DNA from: Thaumarchaeota archaeon UBA160
GTDB taxonomy: Archaea; Thermoproteota; Nitrososphaeria; Conexivisphaerales; UBA164
DNA: 28,741 nucleotides
Reading direction: 5' to 3'
Assembly: GCA_002506605.1 (NCBI GenBank)
Contig: DAXX01000066.1
Coordinates: forward strand, 1-28,741
Position 1 is the first letter of the stretch. The number at the start of each line of letters is the position of its first letter. The position numbers and the translations under genes are program-made. The notes under the pieces were generated by a model. That model saw only the letters and a list, made by a program, of their open reading frames with translations. It searched no databases and had not been told where the DNA came from. This document shows, in pieces, positions 8,034 to 16,719 of the stretch.

Positions 8034-8555
8034 TTGATTGAAGAAAGTAAAACCTACACTTTTGGAATATTAACTGTAAGTACCTCAAGATTTAATCAAG
8101 AAAAACTTGGAGACGAAAGCGGACTTGCCGCTTCTGCAATAATAAGGAATTCTGGGCATAAAGTTTGTTGCAGATCGCTTGTGCCGGATGATAAACTTGC
8201 AATAAGAGGCTCGTTAAATTTAATGCTATTTAATTTTGCGCCAGATGTTGTCATACTGATTGGAGGGACAGGACCTTCAAAAACAGACTTTACAGACAAG
8301 GTTGTTTCCGAAATTTCTGAAAAGCTTATTCCGGGTATATCAGAAGAGTTTAGAAGAAGAAGTTTTCAAAAAATTGGATATAGAGGGTTGTTGGGGAACA
8401 TGACTGTAGGATTGATAAGCGATTCTGTAATAGTCTCTTTACCTGGGTCGCCTGATGCTGTAGAAGAAGGCTTAAAGATATTTATGGAAATTTTACCACA
8501 TATAATGGAGGTAAGAAGGGGAAAAGCACATGATAAGAGAAATAATGTGGGTTGA
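8034..8555 (+). CDS. moaB: molybdopterin adenylyltransferase, MoaB/MogA family
   Basis: About 173 residues of the MoCF-binding fold, which in archaea adenylylates molybdopterin before metal insertion. Visible: FGILTVSTSRF (10-20), GDESG (26-30), the MPT-binding loop GGTGPSKTDFT (77-87), and LPGSPDAV (136-143). Length suits the family. The reading frame opens at TTG 8010, but the TATA position and family alignment favour TTG 8034 (or ATT 8037). A non-ATG start makes the exact N-terminus uncertain. The last bases overlap rfcS by 26 bases in another frame, so the two are co-transcribed and probably translationally coupled, although their functions are unrelated. Confidence 0.9.
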   Translation: MIEESKTYTFGILTVSTSRFNQEKLGDESGLAASAIIRNSGHKVCCRSLVPDDKLAIRGSLNLMLFNFAPDVVILIGGTGPSKTDFTDKVVSEISEKLIPGISEEFRRRSFQKIGYRGLLGNMTVGLISDSVIVSLPGSPDAVEEGLKIFMEILPHIMEVRRGKAHDKRNNVG

Positions 8556-9492
8556 AAAATACAGGCCTCAAAAATTAGATGAAGTAGAGGATCAAGAAGA
8601 AGTAGTAGAGCGCCTAAAAGGCTTTTTAAAAAAGCCTGAAGATATGCCACACCTTTTATTTGCCGGACCACCAGGCACAGGCAAAACAACAGTAGCGTTT
8701 TGTTTGGCAAGAGAAATACTTGGAGAAAACTGGAGAAATTATACTCTTGAACTTAACGCATCAGACACAAGGGGCATTGATACAGTTAGAACGACAATTA
8801 AAAATTTTACTAGATTTGTTGACAAATCGGTTGGTATACCGTACAGAATAATAATATTAGATGAAGCAGATGAAATGACCTCAGATGCTCAGACAGCTCT
8901 CAGGAGGATAATGGAAGAATCATCCGCTAACGCAAGATTCATCATTATAGCAAACGTTTCAAGTAACATTATAGAACCCATACAGAGCAGGTGCGCCATA
9001 TTCAGATTCAAGAGGCTTGATGAGGATTCTGTAGTAAAAAGGCTACAGTTCATTTGTAACAGTGAGAAAGTAAAATGCAGCTTAGATGCACTTAAGCTAA
9101 TATATGAAATAAGTGAAGGTGATATGAGAAAAGCTATAAATCATTTACAAGAAGCGGCCGCTCTTGGCGAAGTAAACGTTGAAAACGTAAAAGCTACAAT
9201 GACAGTAACTAGGGAAAGCGATATAAACAGTATGGTCGATGCCGCCTTAGCAGGGGATTTCAAAAAAGCACGCGAAATACTTTACAAATTGATAACGATA
9301 TACGGACTTCCTGAAACTGATATACTAAAAATGATGTTCTCAATCATAAACAACAAGAAGGACGTGGATCTAGCTTCGGCCGCTAAGATATTTGCTGAAT
9401 ATGATTATAGGTTGATTCAAGGAGCTCATCCAGATATTCAGCTTTCGGCATTGCTTGCAGAATTAAGCGGTTTAGCACAAAAAAAGAATTAG
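8530..9492 (+). CDS. rfcS: replication factor C small subunit
   Basis: A 320-residue AAA+ clamp-loader subunit that, with RFC large subunit, loads PCNA at primer-template junctions. Visible: N-terminal MWVEKYRPQKLDEV (RFC box II), Walker A GPPGTGKT (46-53), the RFC box AREILGENW, ELNASDTRGID (74-84), Walker B ILDEADEMT (109-117) with DEAD, sensor-1 region ANVSSNIIEP (141-150), the arginine-finger SRC motif (153-155), and the GDMRKAIN sensor-2 segment. No intein is present. The first ATG is 8530; an ATG at 8545 (MWVEKYRP) is an equally reasonable start. The GGAGGT about 17 bases before 8530 is somewhat far. The RFC large-subunit gene, often adjacent in archaea, is not here. Confidence 0.97.
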   Translation: MIREIMWVEKYRPQKLDEVEDQEEVVERLKGFLKKPEDMPHLLFAGPPGTGKTTVAFCLAREILGENWRNYTLELNASDTRGIDTVRTTIKNFTRFVDKSVGIPYRIIILDEADEMTSDAQTALRRIMEESSANARFIIIANVSSNIIEPIQSRCAIFRFKRLDEDSVVKRLQFICNSEKVKCSLDALKLIYEISEGDMRKAINHLQEAAALGEVNVENVKATMTVTRESDINSMVDAALAGDFKKAREILYKLITIYGLPETDILKMMFSIINNKKDVDLASAAKIFAEYDYRLIQGAHPDIQLSALLAELSGLAQKKN

Positions 9493-9665
9493 TATTTAAA
9501 CCTAAGTTTTATACACTCTGTTGAATAATTTTAGCGCTTTTTAACTTATACGGCAGCTATTTTTAACATTAGCTTATCGTTTTATTATAAGTACCAGTTT
9601 TTGCATAGCTTTCGTTGAGAGACCATTATACCTTTTTTAAGGCCTCACAAACTTACTATTAATTG

Positions 9666-10093
9666 CTAAGAAAACACCCAGTCAATACATACTTTGCCCA
9701 CGCTTTGTAGCACACTGAAAAAGCGTTTCGTTTCATATGCTCTTTCCTTCTTCAGCTTTATTATTCTGTCGCATCTTTTTGATCTGCTTAATTTTAACGC
9801 GTTTTCTTTTTATATTTCAGCAAACGTAAGCCCTTTACTCTTAAGATTCTCTAAGAACTTTATCTTCTAAGCTCCAGCTATCGAACCTCTGTGCAAAGTT
9901 GCCCAGAATTTTATGAATGGTTCTTGAAATTTATAAGACATTACTTTTTACCTTTGTTTACAGCCTTTAAGTTCTTTGTATCGATTCTAAAACATCCCAA
10001 TAGGCAATAAGAAGTTTTCCTGACCTCAAGCTTCTCGTTGAATTTTGCCTATTCTTTATTGAATAAATTTATTAAACGTACTTTGATAGTCAT
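9666..10093 (-). pseudogene. unidentified decayed gene with in-frame stops and a frameshift
   Basis: Reading the minus strand from ATG 10093 gives MTIKVRLINLFNKE, a TAG, then 35 open codons (starting AKFNEKLEVRKTSYC) to a TAA near 9943. After a frame change, 92 codons from ATG 9941 (MSYKFQEPFIKFWATL) to TAG 9666 are interrupted by only two stops. The last segment has 47 open codons and is very basic (LKLSRSKRCDRIIKLKKERA). The composition (Lys, Leu, Ile, Glu) looks like real archaeal protein rather than noise. The basic helices suggest nucleic-acid binding, but I cannot name a family. It may be a relic of a mobile-element gene. Confidence 0.35.
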
Positions 10094-10161
10094 TGCAACT
10101 GCTTTCGTCTGGCATAAAATTACAAAAGCATACGTGCTATAACATTTATTTAACTCCAACG

Positions 10162-10333
10162 ATGGTTAAGAGGCGAAGTCCCCTTATAGAAATGCTTCTT
10201 AGATACAATCAAGAAATGCATATCAAAGATTGATTTTGGATGCAGGCGAAAAACTAGCTAACATATAGCTCCAAAGGCTCGAGCTCTTCGAATAAAGCGG
10301 AAAGCCCCAGCCGATTAATCGGGTTAGTTCAGC
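10162..10333 (+). mobile_element. possible right-end scar of an IS200/IS605-type (TnpB) element
   Basis: One frame reads across stops to YSSKGSSSSNKAESPSR, similar in style to the Ser/Gly-rich C-terminal ends of archaeal TnpB proteins. It is followed by GGAAAGCCCC, a hairpin (CCGAT-TA-ATCGG, 10311-10322) and GTTAGTTCAGC. As I recall, archaeal IS605-family right ends typically carry a similar GAAGCCCC, hairpin and TTCA layout. No intact tnpB or tnpA and no left end was found. The resemblance is from memory and needs an alignment. Confidence 0.33.
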
Positions 10334-10407
10334 ATAATACTTCATACAAAAAATTTAAGGTTAAATACATTTAAAGCACAGCATATAAGCAGGTTTGATG
10401 CCGCTTG

Positions 10408-11649
10408 ATGAGGATACCCAGAGGATTAAGGGATTATGATCCAGAACTTTATGAAAAGTTAGAAAGAATACGTGAAAACTTTGTTAATTTATCTAAAGTT
10501 TATAATGTAAAACTAATGGAACCTTCCTCACTTGAGTTTTTAGAAACTCTTGAAGCGAAAGGAGGCGAAGATATAATTAATGAAATATACGCATTTAAGG
10601 ATAAATCAGGAAGGGATCTTGGATTAAGATTTGACCTTACAGTTGGGATAACAAGATATGTATGTCAAAGAAGAGATATTCCTTTACCTGTGAAACTTGG
10701 CGCCTTTGCAAGCATGTGGAGATATGATGAACCTCAAAAAGGCAGGTATAGGTGGTTTTATCAATGGGACCTAGAAGTTTACGGGGACAAAAGCCCAGAG
10801 GCATACGCTGAAGTACTTTCATTTACATACAGAATGCTAAAGGATTCAGGCGTAAAAAATCCTGTAATTTTTATAAGCGATAGACGAACTGTTGAAGATG
10901 CTGTGAAGGAAGTAGCTAAAGAAAAATATAGCGTTGAGCTTCTTAGGGCCATAGACAAACTTGGAAAGAAGACTCAAGAAGAAATAATTGTTGAGTACGA
11001 AGAAAAAGGGTATGAAAGAGACCTTATTAAAGAAGTTCTTAAAATTTCTGAAGCGAAAGAAGACTCGGAAAATATTAAAAAACATATCAGACCTGAGCTT
11101 TTCACACTCAAGGATATAGCTAAATCATTAAATGTGCCTGTTGAGATAAATTTCAAAATAGTGCGAGGACTCGACTATTATACTGATATAGTGTTTGAAG
11201 CATATGACAAAGACAGCGCAAATCTAGGAGCAATAGCGGGGGGAGGGGGTTATGATTCGTTACCTCTATTGTTTGGCAGGAACGACCTTAAAGCATTGGG
11301 AGTAGCGGGAGGTGTTGATAGGCTTCTTCTTGTGTCGCAATTAAGCCAACAGCAAGAACCGCTAATATATGTAGGCTATGTAAATGAGTTAAAAAGTGAG
11401 GCTTTTAAAATTTCAGAACAGCTCAGGGACAAAGGTTTCAAAAGCGATTTTGCACGCAAGAACAAGCTTGATGATCAGCTTTCAGAAGCTGAAAAAAACG
11501 GCGCTTCTTTAGTAGTGTTGGTCCTTCCTAAAGAATACTCTAAAGGCATTTTAAAAGTAAAAGTAATGAAGACTAGACAAGAGTTAGAAATTAATAAAGA
11601 TAATCTTACTAGCGAAATTGAAAAAATTTTAAGTCAAGAAAAATCTTGA
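10408..11649 (+). CDS. hisS: histidyl-tRNA synthetase
   Basis: A 413-residue class II synthetase charging tRNA-His. Visible: RGLRDYDPELYEK at the N-terminus, motif 2 with FASMWRYDEPQKGRYR and FYQWDLEVYG, the histidine-binding LRFDLTVGITRYV, the HisA motif GLDYYTDIVFEAYD, motif 3 around GGGGYDSL and LGVAGGVDRLL, and a C-terminal alpha/beta anticodon-binding domain. Start ATG 10408; a TTG immediately before it could add one residue. TATA candidates CATATAAG (10382-10389) and CATTTAAAG (10369-10377) suggest a leaderless or very short leader. The gene converges on thrC, with only 2 bases between the two stop codons, so there is no room for separate terminators. Confidence 0.96.
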   Translation: MRIPRGLRDYDPELYEKLERIRENFVNLSKVYNVKLMEPSSLEFLETLEAKGGEDIINEIYAFKDKSGRDLGLRFDLTVGITRYVCQRRDIPLPVKLGAFASMWRYDEPQKGRYRWFYQWDLEVYGDKSPEAYAEVLSFTYRMLKDSGVKNPVIFISDRRTVEDAVKEVAKEKYSVELLRAIDKLGKKTQEEIIVEYEEKGYERDLIKEVLKISEAKEDSENIKKHIRPELFTLKDIAKSLNVPVEINFKIVRGLDYYTDIVFEAYDKDSANLGAIAGGGGYDSLPLLFGRNDLKALGVAGGVDRLLLVSQLSQQQEPLIYVGYVNELKSEAFKISEQLRDKGFKSDFARKNKLDDQLSEAEKNGASLVVLVLPKEYSKGILKVKVMKTRQELEINKDNLTSEIEKILSQEKS

Positions 11650-11651
11650 TA

Positions 11652-12728
11652 TTAGATGTTCCCACCAGTGACAAAAGCAACGGCTGTTGAATCTTTAGGC
11701 AAATCATATTTAAGTAAACCTGCATACGCCGCAGCTCCTCCAAGCTCAGCACATACCTGAGCAAGCTTGTATATATCTCTTACAGCTTTCGTTATTTCTT
11801 TTTCGCTTACTGTTATGACATCTCCTCCTGTCAGTTTCACAGCTTCTTTTGCTTGCTCTGCATAGGTAGGCAAACCAACAGCTATAGCGTCCGCCGCGGT
11901 CTTAACAGTTACTTTTTCAAGCTTTCCTGTTTTATAGTACCTGTAAAACGCATCAGCCCCCTTCGCTTGAACGCCTATAATTTTTGGCATTTTGTCTATT
12001 AGCCCAAATAGCTTATATTCGTATAGCCCTTTATAGGTGGCAGATATCAAAGTTCCATTTCCTACTGGAACAAACACATAATCTGGCGAATTGTAAGAAA
12101 GCTGATCTATAACTTCAAATATAACACCTTTTTGCCCTTCCTTTCTGTAAAGGTAATCTCCCACTAAGAATGAACCGGTCTTTTGGGCGAATTTTTCGGC
12201 CTCAATTAAAGCATCGTTAAAGTCACCTTCAACTTGAACTATCTTTCCGCCTTTATTCCTTATCATATCTATTTTGTTTTGATTTGCGCCGGAACCTACG
12301 AATGTTATGCTTTCAAGACCTGCTATTTCTGAATATGCTGAAACAGATAAAGCCATGTTGCCTGTAGATGCAACTACTAGTTTCTGGCTTCCTAGCTCAA
12401 GAGCTCTTGTCACTTCAACAGTTGAACCTCTGTCCTTAAACGATTTGGTGGGATTGTCAAGCTCTATCTTAAGGTATATGTTTGGTCCTGAAGCAACTTT
12501 TCTGAGCCTTGTTCCACCTTCTCCTGCTGTTATAGGCCTCCTTCTAATCGGCATAAAAGGTTTGTATTTCCATTGCTTGACGAACTCGCTCTTAAAATCA
12601 GAAGGAATCTCTATGCTATCGTAATCGTATGTGACTTCTAGAAGGCCGCCACACTTTTCGCATCGTGGCCACATATAATCTGGATCGTACTTTTGTCCGC
12701 ATTTTGTACACTTAAGATAAAATTTCAT
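11652..12728 (-). CDS. thrC: threonine synthase
   Basis: A 358-residue PLP enzyme converting O-phosphohomoserine to threonine, the last step of threonine synthesis. Visible: an N-terminal zinc ribbon (Cys7, 10, 23 and 26), then the fold-type II core with the PLP lysine in NPTKSFKDRG (about Lys98), ASTGNMALSVSAYS (phosphate loop), PVGNGTLISATYKG (the PLP-phosphate glycine-rich loop) and the C-terminal VTGGNI. The zinc ribbon and length fit the archaeal short form; a cysteate synthase would be a related alternative. A TATA-like GTTTTTATCC (12752-12761, minus) lies 29 bases before the ATG, so it is leaderless. ileS lies upstream on the same strand; threonine is the precursor of isoleucine. Confidence 0.92.
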   Translation of the reverse strand: MKFYLKCTKCGQKYDPDYMWPRCEKCGGLLEVTYDYDSIEIPSDFKSEFVKQWKYKPFMPIRRRPITAGEGGTRLRKVASGPNIYLKIELDNPTKSFKDRGSTVEVTRALELGSQKLVVASTGNMALSVSAYSEIAGLESITFVGSGANQNKIDMIRNKGGKIVQVEGDFNDALIEAEKFAQKTGSFLVGDYLYRKEGQKGVIFEVIDQLSYNSPDYVFVPVGNGTLISATYKGLYEYKLFGLIDKMPKIIGVQAKGADAFYRYYKTGKLEKVTVKTAADAIAVGLPTYAEQAKEAVKLTGGDVITVSEKEITKAVRDIYKLAQVCAELGGAAAYAGLLKYDLPKDSTAVAFVTGGNI

Positions 12729-12815
12729 ATACTTTTTTATTAAAAATCTAAGGATAAAAACTTTTTACTTTATAATTTTAAAAAATATTTCATATTAAAG
12801 CTTGATTTTTAATAA

Positions 12816-15800
12816 TTATTCAAAGCTAATGTAGATCTTTTTTTCATCCAATTCGTATTCTAGATAATTGCCTAGTTCTGGCTTTCCAAAGTTAACAACA
12901 AAATTCTTAACTCTTGTAAGGAAAGATAGCTCATTTTGTCTCTTTTTGATTACGTTTATCACATCTATATCATCAGAATATATGTGTGCTCTTTCTAGAA
13001 CATCTGTGGGATTATATCCTTTTTCCTTTCTAGCATACTGAATCCGTCTTGCTACGTCTTTTAAATAACCCTCTTCTATAAGCTCTTTGTCCCTCTGCAG
13101 ATTTATAATTACAAGCAAGTCTTTTTCCCATGCGATTTCATAACCGGGTTTAGGAATAAATTGGATTTCAATGGCTTGATATGGTATTTTAAAACCATCA
13201 AGAGTAATTTGCCCCTCTTTGATTATTGATTCTGCTATATAGATCGGATCAGATGATTCGATAAGCTCTTTAGCTTTAACAGATTCTTTTTTAAAGAGTT
13301 TTCCTAACTCGCCAACCAAAGGTTTAACTTTTACCTCTAATGGGAGTTCTTTTAGGCTTTTTACCAGCTGCGCCCTTTTTACGTTTGCTATTTGAGATAT
13401 GGTAGAAAGGATGTCATTTGAAAGGTCAATTTTATAATAAATTATAACTTCGCTTAAAGGCCAGCGTCTTTTTATTTTTGCTTTCATCCTTGCACTATTT
13501 ATTAAAGAAACCACGTCCCAAACTGTTTCATATTTTTTTATGAGTTCTTCATTATAATATTTTTCTTCGAAAGCGGGAAGTCTCTCTTTCAGCAAAGACT
13601 CTTTGACCTTAAATATGTTTTCGTAAAGGTAATCGGTGGTGTAGGGAGCAAGCGGGTGCAACAAAATATCAAGTTCTTTTAAAATTTTGCCTAATGTCCA
13701 ATATATGCCAAACCTTCTCATTTCTGTTTCTGGACTATCGTTCCATAGCTCGTTCCTTATCATTGGTACATATTTTTGACTAAAATCTTCTATTATAAAA
13801 CGCTCCATAGTTCTGGCCATTTCGTTTAATTTTTTCTTTTCGTAAGCTTCAACATATTCTTTTTTAGTTTTCTGAAGTAACCCAAGTATCCAAAGTTCTT
13901 TTTCGCTGAGTTCTCCTTTTTCTTTTTCTTCCCAGATAAAATTATCGTATTCAGAGTTCACCTTATAATATACGTGAAGGTTATAAAGGGTGTTTAATAC
14001 CTGGAAAGGTCTTTCCATCATTTCTTTTTTATCAAAGCTTAATACGTCAACAGGGTTAGCTTTCCATATAAGGTAAAATCTTACAAGATCAGATGGATAA
14101 GTATTGAAAAGATCCTTCGCATAAACTACGTTGCCTCTGCTTTTGCTCATCTTTTCGCCTTTTTCATCTACTATCAAGCCGGTAAAGAGGAAGCTTTTAT
14201 AAGGTGATTTTCCATTAAATATAATACCTTCCATAAGAAGCGTATAAGCCCATCCTCTGGTCTGATCGATGCCTTCTGTAAGGAATGTTACAGGTACAAC
14301 TTTTTTATACTCGTCTTCCGTCAAAGAAGCGTACGGCGCAGCTCCGCTGTTATGCCACGTATCAAGAACAAAAGTTTCTCTATAAGCTTCGCCTCCGCAT
14401 TTAGGACATTTTATTACAACCCTATCTATCCACGGTTTATGAAGCTCAAAATTAGGCCCATCTGGAAGCTTTGCTGCATTTTTTATTATTTCTTCTCTGC
14501 TAAATAGGTATATTTTGTTGCCACATTTTTTACATACCCAAACCGGAAGTGGCGTGCCCCAAACCCTTTCCCTGCTTATGCACCATGGCTTTTTTTCTTT
14601 TATTATCTCAAGAAATCTATTTTTTGGCTGATCAAAAAAATACTGTACTTTTGATGCTTCCTCATAAGCTTTGTCCGCAATTTTTGGTATATCGTAAAAG
14701 TATTCTCTTCTCGCTAAAAATACTAGTTTATGCCCTGAACGCCAGCATGTTGGGTAAAGATGCTTAATTTTCCCATACTTAACAAGAACGCCTTTACTTT
14801 CGAGATCTTTTGCTATAATATCATCAGCATCTCTTACAAAAAGACCCGCATATTTTCCTGCCTGCTCTGTGAACTTAACCTGATCATCTATAGGGTTGAA
14901 AACGGGTAAGCCTCTTTTTTTGCCAACATCAAAGTCTTCTTCTCCGTTAGCAGGACTAAGGTGAACTATACCCGTACCTGTGGTAACATCAACAAAATCT
15001 TCTGCAAAAATATAATATGCTTGCCCGTTAGAGAACATATAATCTTGTGCAGGAACAAAGTCCTTTAAAGCCGGAATATATCTTTTCCCTTCAAGTTCTT
15101 TACCTTTTATTTCCCCTATTACTTCAGCCTTTATTCCTGTTTCTTTTAAGAATGCATTTAATGCCGTTGAGCCAACTATCCACTTTTCTCCTTTAACGTT
15201 TATTATAAGATACTTTTCTTCAGGATTTACCGCAACAGCTTCATCAGTAATAAGCGTGAAAGGCATGGTGGTCCATACTATAATGTAAAGGTCTTCATCG
15301 GCAAGTTTTACTTTATAGTACATACTAGGATCTGTTTCCTCTTTATAACCTAGCGCTACTTCACTGTTACTTAGGCTTGTCTGGCAACTAGGGCAGTAAG
15401 CTACAACCCTATAATCTTCATATAACAGCCCCTTTTCATAGGCTGCCTTGATTATTTTCCATTCTCTTTCAATATATTCATCCTTGTAAGTCCAGTAAGC
15501 CTTATCATAATCAAACATAAGCCCGAGTTGCCTGTCAACTTGCCTCCAGATTTTATTATAGTTGAGTATAAGCTCCTTACATTTGGCAACAAGCTTATCC
15601 TCTCCAATCTTATTAAGAACCTGATATTTGTTGCCTACTATCCCAAGCTCTTTTTCAGCCTCAAGCTCCACTGGAAGACCCTGAGTGTCCCAACCAGCTC
15701 TGAAAAATACCTTATTGCCCTTTAAAACCTCCATTCTATAAAAAAGATCCTTTATGACCCTTCCTCTGACATGCCCGATATGAGGTTCGCCATTCATGGT

Positions 15801-15929
15801 TGGTGGACCCTCTATAAATGTAACTAGAGGTCTATCTTCAGAATCGATTTCTTTTCTTGCATTTTCCCATTTTTTAAATATTAAATCCTGAATCTCTTTA
15901 AAATCTTTAAATGGGTTTTGAACTTCCAT
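12816..15929 (-). CDS. ileS: isoleucyl-tRNA synthetase
   Basis: A 1037-residue class I synthetase. Visible: HIGH motif as EPHIGHVRGR (residues 49-58) preceded by TFIEGPPTMNGEP, the CP1 editing domain with TTMPFTLITDEAVAVNP and GTGIVHLSPANGEEDFDVGKK, WCISRERVWGTPLPVW, zinc-binding pairs CPSC and CKKCGNK/CPKCGG, DTWHNSGAAPY, and KMSKS at about residues 592-596 (EKMSKSRGN). The distribution of domains is complete, so both charging and editing of mis-activated valine are expected. The start ATG 15929 has a TATA-like TTTTTATATAG (15953-15966, minus) 29 bases upstream and no Shine-Dalgarno site. thrC follows after 87 bases with its own TATA box. Confidence 0.97.
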   Translation of the reverse strand: MEVQNPFKDFKEIQDLIFKKWENARKEIDSEDRPLVTFIEGPPTMNGEPHIGHVRGRVIKDLFYRMEVLKGNKVFFRAGWDTQGLPVELEAEKELGIVGNKYQVLNKIGEDKLVAKCKELILNYNKIWRQVDRQLGLMFDYDKAYWTYKDEYIEREWKIIKAAYEKGLLYEDYRVVAYCPSCQTSLSNSEVALGYKEETDPSMYYKVKLADEDLYIIVWTTMPFTLITDEAVAVNPEEKYLIINVKGEKWIVGSTALNAFLKETGIKAEVIGEIKGKELEGKRYIPALKDFVPAQDYMFSNGQAYYIFAEDFVDVTTGTGIVHLSPANGEEDFDVGKKRGLPVFNPIDDQVKFTEQAGKYAGLFVRDADDIIAKDLESKGVLVKYGKIKHLYPTCWRSGHKLVFLARREYFYDIPKIADKAYEEASKVQYFFDQPKNRFLEIIKEKKPWCISRERVWGTPLPVWVCKKCGNKIYLFSREEIIKNAAKLPDGPNFELHKPWIDRVVIKCPKCGGEAYRETFVLDTWHNSGAAPYASLTEDEYKKVVPVTFLTEGIDQTRGWAYTLLMEGIIFNGKSPYKSFLFTGLIVDEKGEKMSKSRGNVVYAKDLFNTYPSDLVRFYLIWKANPVDVLSFDKKEMMERPFQVLNTLYNLHVYYKVNSEYDNFIWEEKEKGELSEKELWILGLLQKTKKEYVEAYEKKKLNEMARTMERFIIEDFSQKYVPMIRNELWNDSPETEMRRFGIYWTLGKILKELDILLHPLAPYTTDYLYENIFKVKESLLKERLPAFEEKYYNEELIKKYETVWDVVSLINSARMKAKIKRRWPLSEVIIYYKIDLSNDILSTISQIANVKRAQLVKSLKELPLEVKVKPLVGELGKLFKKESVKAKELIESSDPIYIAESIIKEGQITLDGFKIPYQAIEIQFIPKPGYEIAWEKDLLVIINLQRDKELIEEGYLKDVARRIQYARKEKGYNPTDVLERAHIYSDDIDVINVIKKRQNELSFLTRVKNFVVNFGKPELGNYLEYELDEKKIYISFE

Positions 15930-16138
15930 TATTCACAATAGTTTAATAAAGTCTATATAAAAATTTGGTGCTTAGCTCATTGTACACGAAAAGGTAGAAG
16001 GCCAGCCTTTCTAAAACGCAAAATCCTAATTATATTAGTTAGCTTTTTCTTGCAGTAATGATAATTTTATGCATAAAAATTTTGTTATCATAGCATTTTA
16101 AAGAACGCTTTTATTTTAATATTTATTATAAAACGTTT

Positions 16139-16657
16139 ATGATAATAATAGGATCTGCTGAAATAAAGCTGATTAAAGGCGATATTACAGATGCAGATTG
16201 TGATGCCATAGTTAACGCGGCAAATGCTTTTTTGCAACATGGCGGCGGGGTAGCCTATGCAATCGTTAAAAAAGGAGGATACTCGATACAAAAGGAAAGT
16301 GATGATTTTATTAAAAATCATGGTCCTTTGAAAAAAGGAGAAGTCGCTTTAACGTCTGGTGGAAAACTCAAAGCCAAATATATAATTCATACTGTAGGCC
16401 CAATATATGGAGAAGGAAGTTACGAAGATCTCGTGCTGGCTTACAGAGTAGCTTTAGAGAAAGCCTTAGAACTAAAGTTAAGTTGTGTGGCCTTTCCAGC
16501 TATTTCTACAGGCGCTTATGGTTTTCCATACGAGGATTCTGCCAAAGCTTTTTTAGAAGCCGTAAAAAGTATAAAAGGTGGCACCTTAAAAGAAATAAGA
16601 ATGTACCTGATAAATGATGAAGCTTATAAAATTTTTAAGAAAGTTTTTGAATTATAA
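16139..16657 (+). CDS. macro-domain protein, AF1521-like
   Basis: A 172-residue stand-alone macro domain. Family knowledge: such proteins bind ADP-ribose, and many hydrolyse ADP-ribose-1''-phosphate, O-acetyl-ADP-ribose or protein-linked mono-ADP-ribose. Visible: KGDITDADCDAIVNAANAF (14-32), the glycine loop HGGGVAYAIVKKGG (34-47), GEVALTSGGKLKAKYIIHTVGP (67-88), and the diphosphate loop PAISTGAYGFP (122-132). The HGGGVAYAI loop matches the archaeal AF1521 type. Probably leaderless: a TATA-like CTTTTATTTTAAT (16108-16119) lies 27 bases before the ATG. It precedes mtnA by 62 bases. A link to nucleoside salvage is only suggested by position. Confidence 0.92.
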   Translation: MIIIGSAEIKLIKGDITDADCDAIVNAANAFLQHGGGVAYAIVKKGGYSIQKESDDFIKNHGPLKKGEVALTSGGKLKAKYIIHTVGPIYGEGSYEDLVLAYRVALEKALELKLSCVAFPAISTGAYGFPYEDSAKAFLEAVKSIKGGTLKEIRMYLINDEAYKIFKKVFEL

Positions 16658-16719
16658 TTTTTATATTGTTGGTCTTTTAAAAAGAAAAAATAAATTAGAG
16701 GTTCTCTCTAATATGATGC

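Larger units (their letters stand above)
9493..10407. other. 915-base gene-free stretch with decayed coding remnants
   Basis: No intact gene is present on either strand. It holds a broken minus-strand coding remnant (9666-10093), a plus-strand piece resembling the end of a TnpB-type insertion sequence (10162-10333), and the hisS promoter (10367-10390). Stops are frequent in all frames. The flanking genes rfcS and hisS are intact. Confidence 0.7.

Noticed and set aside
9666..9941. Recoded gene (stop codons read as amino acids)
   Set aside because: Both TAG and TAA interrupt the frame and a frameshift is needed as well; genes around it use normal stops, so decay is simpler.
15991..16015. Short inverted repeat AAGGC-CA-GCCTT between ileS and the macro gene
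   Set aside because: The arms are only five bases with a two-base centre, and no T run or other context suggests a function.
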